A stretch of 64,000 nucleotides of DNA, from positions 129,876,105 through 129,940,104 of the forward strand of contig NC_134572.1 of assembly GCF_050947875.1 (NCBI RefSeq), in the 5' to 3' direction. A program made the translations under genes and the position numbers. Shown one piece after another: positions 58,655 through 64,000 of the stretch (positions are counted from its first letter, which is position 1; the number at the start of each line of letters is the position of its first letter). The notes beneath the pieces are model-generated. The model was given only the letters and a program-made list of their open reading frames with translations, had not been told where the DNA came from and made no database searches. The DNA comes from Dermacentor variabilis. Taxonomy: Eukaryota > Arthropoda > Arachnida > Ixodida > Ixodidae.

Positions 58655-59670
58655 TCAGTGCGAGTAGAATGATGCGTATGAGTCAAGAGTTGCAAGTACT
58701 GAATTGAGAGCATCCAGCACCTGCACTGCAATTCGGGCTGACGGAATGTGCAGGTTATTTAACAGCATTCGAAAAGTATTCATCAGGGACCGAAGCATCA
58801 TAGACACTTGCCGGTCTTCTTCGGGCAATTTGTCAGGAACCCGCGCTGTGCACTCTACAGCCATGCGCAGCTGTATCACTTGACGTGGCTCCGGCTCCGG
58901 CTGTGGCATCGGCTGTGACATCGGCTGTGCCACCGACTGTGGCATCGGCCGTGGCATCAGCTGTGGCTTTGGTTGTGACTTCCGCTGTTGTTCTGGCTTT
59001 GGCTGTTGCTTTAGTAGTGAGGACCATGTTGTATTGTTCTCCGCCATGACCTTGGCAGATTTAGATTGAATTTCCCCAGGCCTAGGGGGCAGAGGAGGAG
59101 GTGTTGTCGGATGGGGCGTACTCTTCACAGAAGCATCAGCGTTCTTTGAAGTCCGGCGGCGTAGGGAGCGTCACTTTCTAACGGCCGCAACAGCTTCCCG
59201 ACGAGACGAATGGTCTCTCGCCATCTGCTTCAAGATTGCCTTTTCTTCTTCACTTTGGGGAAGTGCTTCGAGGAAGCATCATGGGACCCAAGGCAATTGC
59301 TGCATTTGAGAACCGTGGCTGCACAAGAGTCTGCAGCGTGGGGCTCGCTGCAGCGTGAGGAAAATCTCGTGTTCTCGCACACGGCGCTCGCGTGTCCCAG
59401 CCTCATACAATTGTGGCATTGCAGTGGCCTTGGGATGAATGGTCGCACAGGGTGTCTAAAGTGACCCAACTTGACGTGCGAAGGGAGAGTCTCGCCCTTG
59501 AATATAATTTTCACACAGTGGGATGTGCCGAGGCGACACACACGAGTTATGGCGAAACCATCAACGGCAGGCTTCACTAGAATCGACAAGTCAGCGCTCG
59601 AGATGGAGACGCCCACCTCGTAGACGACACCAGTAGTGCAACACTGTTGAGGGGGATGTACGAGCGGAGC
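58655..59670 (-). pseudogene. LINE ORF1 (Gag-like), C-terminal part with zinc knuckles
   Basis: ORF1 proteins bind element RNA and act in particle formation. The frame at 59616-59230 contains a nucleic-acid-binding domain region and then CHNCMRLGHASAVC, a Cys-x2-Cys-x4-His-x4-Cys knuckle. A second knuckle has lost its first cysteine (SSRCSEPHAADSC), and a third is imperfect (CSNCLGSHD). After a stop or frame change near 59180-59230 the frame at 59128-58655 gives a proline-rich segment with repeated PMPQP units. It ends in a leucine-rich helix-like tail before its stop at 58655. Together with the upstream piece it would form one long ORF1, broken by the insertion. Confidence 0.7.
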
Positions 59671-60128
59671 TTAAAGGGACACTAAATGTTACTATGAAGT
59701 CAAGTTAAAGCGATAAAGCAATGCTCTAGAACGTCTAAAGCGTCAATATAATCGCGAATAGAGCTTTAGTAACCGAGAAATTGACGTAAATGCACGACAC
59801 GATTTGAGACCCCCCAGCGACATTCCGGCACTAGCCCGATGACGAAGGCACTCCTCATCGTAATTTATGTCACTAGTTCTGAACTACTCGTATTAAAAAG
59901 TTCCTTTCATTAGGTTATAAGACGGAAGAAAATGCTACTTGTAGATTCTAAGAAAAAAAAAACATTTTGACGTTTCCCTACAGTACGGTCGAAAGGTTTC
60001 GTTTTCGCTCGACTCTGCGCGCACGACTCTGCGCGCGCGCGCTTTGGAGTTTCAGTTGTTTCGTTATCGCGTCGTGCTGTGCTGATTCTGCTGGCTCGCG
60101 AAACTTTCATTTGGAACAAGCAGCGAGA

Positions 60129-60458
60129 ATGCCACGTCCATGTGATGTCGTGGGATGCGCGAACGGTCCGCGGAGCTTGGCCAAGGGCAGTTGCAGCGGC
60201 GAATCCAACGTCACTTGTCACTGTGTGCCAACGAGTGAACCTCTCCATTCGAAGTGGTTAAGTGCCGTACCTTTGCCACAGCGCGTTGGCAAAGAGCCGA
60301 AAAATCGCATAGTGTGCTCGCTGCAGTTTTGTCCAGAGGATTACGCGTTCAATGCCGACTTGATGAAGTCGTGTGGAGCACCTTTCAAAGCAGTGCTTTC
60401 CCCTAGCGCTGTTCCGTCGGTCTTGCCTGCATTCTCCGAAGCGCAAGAACAACTGTAG
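60129..60458 (+). CDS. 109-aa THAP-domain protein of the DNA transposon
   Basis: The likely start is ATG 60129 (MPRPCDVVGC), because THAP domains begin near the N-terminus and the upstream in-frame codons have no such motif. The domain has C-x4-C (Cys5, Cys10), a KWLSAVP segment, RIVCSLQFCPEDY and an AVPSVLP box. Family members use C-x2-4-C...C-x2-H to bind zinc. Here the last ligand reads CSLQF, with glutamine instead of histidine. THAP domains bind DNA, typically the ends of the transposon. The frame ends at TAG 60456-60458 shortly after the domain; in autonomous relatives a catalytic region would follow, possibly through a splice. A candidate DNA-binding remnant or repressor-like fragment. 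Confidence 0.6.
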   Translation: MPRPCDVVGCANGPRSLAKGSCSGESNVTCHCVPTSEPLHSKWLSAVPLPQRVGKEPKNRIVCSLQFCPEDYAFNADLMKSCGAPFKAVLSPSAVPSVLPAFSEAQEQL

Positions 60459-60465
60459 GTCGAAG

Positions 60466-60484
60466 ACGGGGGGGGGGGGGGGGG
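60466..60484. repeat. G homopolymer
   Basis: A run of about 18 G bases just after the THAP frame, inside the transposon. Such runs are prone to length errors. Confidence 0.9.
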
Positions 60485-61082
60485 TTGAGTGCGGCATTTG
60501 GTTTTCACGAAGGAAAAGCTACAAATGTGCGAATATGCACAGCCATGACATACAGTTGCCGTCGTAGGAGTACGCAACGACGCCGGCAGCGCGAGACCTC
60601 AGCAGCAGGTCACGTTCATCAGGCTTAAATCGCTGAAGTCGTGCCCAGCATCGCGAGCCAATGTGTCGTTCTCAGGGTCGTCCATTGCAACGAGTGTCAA
60701 AGTTGGCGTCATAAAATAAAGAACCAGCTTATCGTCGCGCGCTTTCCCTTCAGCTAGCCACCAAAGTTCCACTTTCGCGCTGCTGTCGGCTCTGTCTTGG
60801 CTCTGTTTCTGGCCGTGCGTTTGCGTTTTGCGCAGAAAAGCCGTAGCGCCGTTTGCGGGCGCCGTTTTACTTACCGACGGCGGAACGTCACTATGAGACC
60901 ATGACGTCATCACCCCTCGATTGGAGGGCGGGCGATTGGAACTGCGCTAGAGGTACGCGGACGCTTCAGAAAGGATTTTCTCTTAAATAAGTCTCTTCGC
61001 ATGAAACAAGCGTTTCGAGGTTTCGGGGATGGTATTTCAACAGTCCACGTTGACTTATTATTAACCTTTAGTGTCCCCTTAA

Positions 61083-61494
61083 CGCCACCTGGTTCTGTAA
61101 CCTTAGTCAAATTTCTCGGCGCAGTCTCATGTGTGACTTCGATAGCGAAGACATTTTTTCGTGCTTTGACTCTAACGTCTGTTATGTGATTTGGCACCAC
61201 CGCTTCTAGCTGCACCGATACGGACTGTCTGATGAGTCGCCTCAGGTTGTCGGTAGCGAGTTCTGGTACACATAGAATCGTATTGACTGCGGTATTGCGA
61301 GTTGGTCCTAGCGTAGGCGTGCTCAAAGACATGGATGCCCTGGTGGTGTGTCTTCCGTTTCGCCTTGCGGCTCCGCACAAGCTCGAATGCGTCATCAGAA
61401 AAGTCCTCACTGCTGAGCGAGTAGACGCTGGTGTCATCGCCATCGGTGTCACTCTGGAGGCCGGTCCGCTTCCTAGACGCAGCCGCCGCTTAAG
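61083..61494 (-). pseudogene. LINE ORF1, N-terminal part before the insertion
   Basis: The minus-strand frame starting near 61452 contains NTILCVPELATDNLRRLIRQ and AVVPNHITDVRVKAR, then THETAPRNLTKVTEPGGV, before running into the transposon at 61082. This arrangement resembles the first folded domain of I-like LINE ORF1 proteins and continues in style in the frame at 59616-59230 beyond the insert. The last 38 or so codons of the apparent 180-codon frame (to 60910) are transposon sequence. Confidence 0.65.
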
Positions 61495-61545
61495 TTGCTA
61501 TAACTGGCAGAGGCACGGGTACGTCAACTTGCATCCGCGCCACAA

Positions 61546-64000
61546 ACCATTCTCATCATCTTATTGTCATCACACCTTTGATTTCGCGTCGTTGTATCAT
61601 TGTCATCAAGCCGTCGTTGCCCATTCCAGTTCCGTCATTTCCTTCGTCGTACAATCGTCCCCATACCTATCATCGGCATCCTTACAGCATCGGCATCACC
61701 TTGCCGCCACACCGACGCAGTCATACCATCGTAGTCACTACAGCGCCGTAATGCCGTTGGCGTCATGGTCGTCATGCAGTTGTCGTCACCCCATTTTCGT
61801 CATATCACCGTCGTCACACCATTGACGTCACTACACCGTCGTTATACCATAGTCGCCATGCAGTCGTCGTCACCCCATTTTCGTCATATCATCGTCATCA
61901 CACCATTGTCGTCACTACAGCGTCGTAATACCATAGTCGTCATGCAGACGTCGTCACCCCATTTTCGTCATATCATCGTCGTCAAACCATTGTCATCACT
62001 ACAGCGTCGTAATACAATAGTCGTCATGCAGTCGTCATCGCCCCATTTTCGTCATATCATCATCGTCACACCATTGTCATCATTACACCGTCGAAATACC
62101 ATAGTCGTCACGCAGTCCTCGTCAAACTATTTTCGTCATATCGTCGTCACACCATTGTCATTACGTGATAATACCATAGTTGTCATGCAGTCGTCGTCAC
62201 CCTATTTTCGTCATATCATCCTCGTCACACCATTGTCCTCACTACAGCGTCGTAATACCATAGTCGTCATGCAGTCATCGTCACCCCATTTTCGTGATAT
62301 CATCGTCGTCACACCATTGTATACATCCCATGAACTTTATCGAGTCGTCGTTACATCATCGTGGTCGTACCCGCGTGGCTGCACCAGCATCGTCATTCCA
62401 TGGTCGCACACCATCGTGGTTACAAGATTGCCATTTCAGCGTCAACAACCCGTGGTCGAACCCAAGTCAGAATGGTTCCTCAAGGACCCGACGCTCTAGC
62501 CGGCTGAGCCGCAAATGCATTGAGTACGTTCCGCTTTAAAGTGAGTCTTAACGCGAGCTGCACCATCAATGCACTGGGTATGGGCCGCTGTTTAACGCTT
62601 TGTAAAACCGCACATACCTGTATACAACACGTTTCAAGGGTCTATTGCGATAGCAACTATATGGGCACTCACGGCGAATTTATGCCGTTGGCATCGCCGT
62701 CAGTGTGAGGTTCTGTGTAAAGTCCAAGTGCGATAAAATCGTCGCGTGCGCCGAGTGCGGTATGTGCCAGTGAAAGCTTGCGAGGGTGAGCCGGCAATCG
62801 CGGCTCAATCTCGCACATTCAACGGCGCAAAGCGGGGAGGAAGCGCGCCGCCTTCCGTCGCTCTCAGGGCTTCGGGGGAGACGTTCCAAGAATGAAAACA
62901 ACTCTTTTCGGCTTTGCTCGCTTGTTGCCAGTCGGTACGCAATGCAAAAAGTATTATCGCGTTAAGTGTTAAGAAAACCTTTAGATAGACGGCAGCCACA
63001 AACGAATGCAATGACTGAGCCCCTTTGCTGGTGAGGAGCGTTTTCGCACAGGAAATGCAGTGATACGTTTATCTCCTATTGCCCTACAAAGGGTATTGCC
63101 CTACTCACAGCGATCGCAGGCAACGGCGAGCCACGTTTATCGTCCCAAGGCTACGCTAGGAATTTTCGGCAGCACTACAATATGGCGCAACGTCTTCAGA
63201 AACATGCGCGAGAGTACCGTGATGGCGCATTACGCGTTTGTCAGAGCTCGCACGAACCGACGCATCACGCATTTCGGAGGCCACGCGCAGGCTTAGCGAT
63301 GGCGCCTCTAGGAACCGGCGAGTGTTTTTAGGGAAGCGCGAAAGAGGAGTCCCATACGTATATCAATTCAACGGTAGCAGCCCGTTCTGTCACTTCATTG
63401 ATCCGGTGCTATACGCATATTCCCGTCGGCAGTCATCGTGAGGTGGGTTCGGTAGATTTTCTTTTGTGTAGCGATACCAGTGTCGTCGTGCCATCATGAT
63501 TACTTCGTCGTCATCGTTGCCTCGTCATGTAATCGTCCTCTTGAGGGCATCATGGTAATTCCACCGTCTTCCTTCCTGAGTCGTCATACGTGTCATGCAA
63601 ACGATCGAGCTCAACAATTTTGTTTGTGTGGGTTATATTGTCTCTACTTGAAAATGATCGCTAAGCATCAACACACAAACAACAATGAAAGCTTCATTCA
63701 AATCAATTTCCACAGCGCGGCGAATTCTCAGGATTGTATTAGCTAACATTAGTACTAATGACGTTTCTTGATATGCAAGGGCAGCGGGATAAGTTTAGCG
63801 CCACATGAGTGCCCGACTACAGATATATGGAACATTGGTTAGTGCGTATGAACTAACTAGACTCACTTGTTCTGTATGTCTATTTCGTTTACTCCCCAAG
63901 CCACTTCCAACGCATAAGGCAGCAAACGCGACAAAGTCCAGTTAACCTCACTGCTTTCCTCCCTTCTTACTCTCTTTCTATTACGCTGCTCGTAAAATAC
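61546..64000. repeat. Long dispersed repeat A, copy 2 (runs off the window)
   Basis: Corresponds block by block to 48565-51372, with two main differences. It lacks the solo LTR, and its 84-bp unit is amplified. Shared landmarks include 'cattccagttccgtcatttc', 'gtcgaacccaagtcagaatg', 'gcgatagcaactatatgggc' and 'ctcgtaaaatac' at the very end of the window. Its left end is abruptly replaced by the ORF1 retroposon. Confidence 0.85.
61763..62330. repeat. 84-bp minisatellite, about seven units
   Basis: Units starting with CCATAGTCGTCATGCAG (or close) begin at 61763, 61847, 61931, 62015, 62099, 62174 and 62258. Spacing is 84 bp except one 75-bp unit. Each contains CACCCCATTTTCGTCATATC. The unit is made of GTC/ATC-like triplets, which keeps a frame of 244 codons open (61765-62499) with a 28-residue period. 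The matching place in repeat A copy 1 has a single unit (about 48780-48860). Confidence 0.9.

Larger units (their letters stand above)
59671..61082 (+). mobile_element. 1.4-kb DNA transposon with TIRs, encoding a THAP-type protein
   Basis: The left end reads TTAAAGGGACACTAAATG, and the right end on the opposite strand reads TTAAGGGGACACTAAAGG, so about 18-bp terminal inverted repeats with two or three mismatches bound the insert. Either TTAA is a target duplication (piggyBac-style) or it is part of the repeat; flanks show no other clear duplication. Inside is a plus-strand THAP-type frame (60129-60458) but no transposase catalytic domain, so the copy is non-autonomous. It interrupts the ORF1 of a minus-strand retroposon, which gives relative age and sharp boundaries. 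THAP domains are used by P-element-type transposases, but the superfamily here is not settled. Confidence 0.8.
58306..61545 (-). mobile_element. ORF1-only LINE-type retroposon split by a DNA transposon
   Basis: Read on the minus strand: an ORF1 N-terminal part (61494-61083), a 1412-bp foreign insertion (59671-61082), the rest of ORF1 (59670-58655) and a 3' region with a CT-rich tail (58420-58306). No endonuclease or reverse transcriptase lies between the ORF1 stop and the tail, only about 350 bp. The same 3' end occurs alone at 2315, 7781 and 34286. It may be a non-autonomous derivative like mammalian half-LINEs, or a copy that lost ORF2 by deletion. Its left end abuts repeat B and its right end abuts repeat A. 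Confidence 0.65.

Noticed and set aside
61765..62499. 244-codon frame with 28-residue repeats as a possible protein
   Set aside because: It follows from the triplet-like 84-bp minisatellite; no start context or match to repeat A copy 1 as a protein. Kept only as a repeat and a low-interest finding.
1..64000. CRISPR arrays, bacterial operons or phage genes
   Set aside because: No regularly spaced direct repeats with unique spacers and no prokaryote-type gene packing; content is clearly eukaryotic and repeat-rich.

Overview
This window looks like nuclear DNA from a hard tick (Ixodidae) or a close chelicerate relative. I see no operons, no ribosome-binding-site-led genes and no long intact host gene. 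What can be recognised is almost all mobile or repetitive DNA of types familiar from tick genomes: tRNA-headed SINEs resembling the Ruka family, LINEs whose fragments mostly end in simple repeats, a short-LTR Ty3/gypsy element, a mariner, a THAP-encoding DNA transposon and several minisatellites. The tick assignment is inference from repeat types I recognise; no database search was possible.

Layout, left to right. 0-17 kb: mostly unrecognised DNA with a degenerate SINE (about 0.4 kb), a decayed I-like LINE carrying an endonuclease domain (4.5-6.2 kb, minus), a LINE 3' end (6.9-7.06 kb), CT-tailed retroposon ends and two more SINEs (11.8 and 16.8 kb). 17-29 kb: an internally deleted mariner with recognisable inverted repeats (18.5-19.3 kb), a 55-codon ORF with an STPR-like basic repeat (20.16-20.33 kb, minus), three CpG-rich intervals, and a 116-bp palindrome (27.1 kb). 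29.2-32.8 kb: a complete LTR-to-LTR gypsy element with 120-bp LTRs, an internal deletion and several frameshifts. 34-36 kb: a SINE with a perfect 12-bp target duplication, a 141-bp palindrome, a second SINE and a LINE 3' end.

40-47.4 kb: three I-like LINE C-terminal fragments, followed by a nearly full-length RTE-like LINE on the minus strand (43.8-47.07 kb or further). That LINE has only two visible lesions in its endonuclease/reverse-transcriptase frame and a tRNA-like sequence at its 5' end. A SINE is inserted in the head region. 48.4-51.4 kb and 61.5-64.0 kb are two copies of one long repeat. Copy 1 carries a 702-bp solo LTR, and copy 2 preserves the empty site. Copy 2 carries an 84-bp minisatellite with about seven units where copy 1 has one. 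55.3-61.5 kb: a degenerate minisatellite, another LINE 3' fragment with RNase H, a dispersed repeat shared with 41.2 kb, and a retroposon that has ORF1 and a CT-rich tail but no visible ORF2. That retroposon is split by a 1.4-kb DNA transposon encoding a THAP-type protein.

No cellular pathway can be reconstructed from the window. The elements relate by insertion history: THAP transposon into ORF1 retroposon, SINE into LINE head, LTR element into long repeat, gypsy element into an (AAAT)n tract. This allows relative dating. All calls come from reading the sequence by eye, and mismatch counts are hand alignments.
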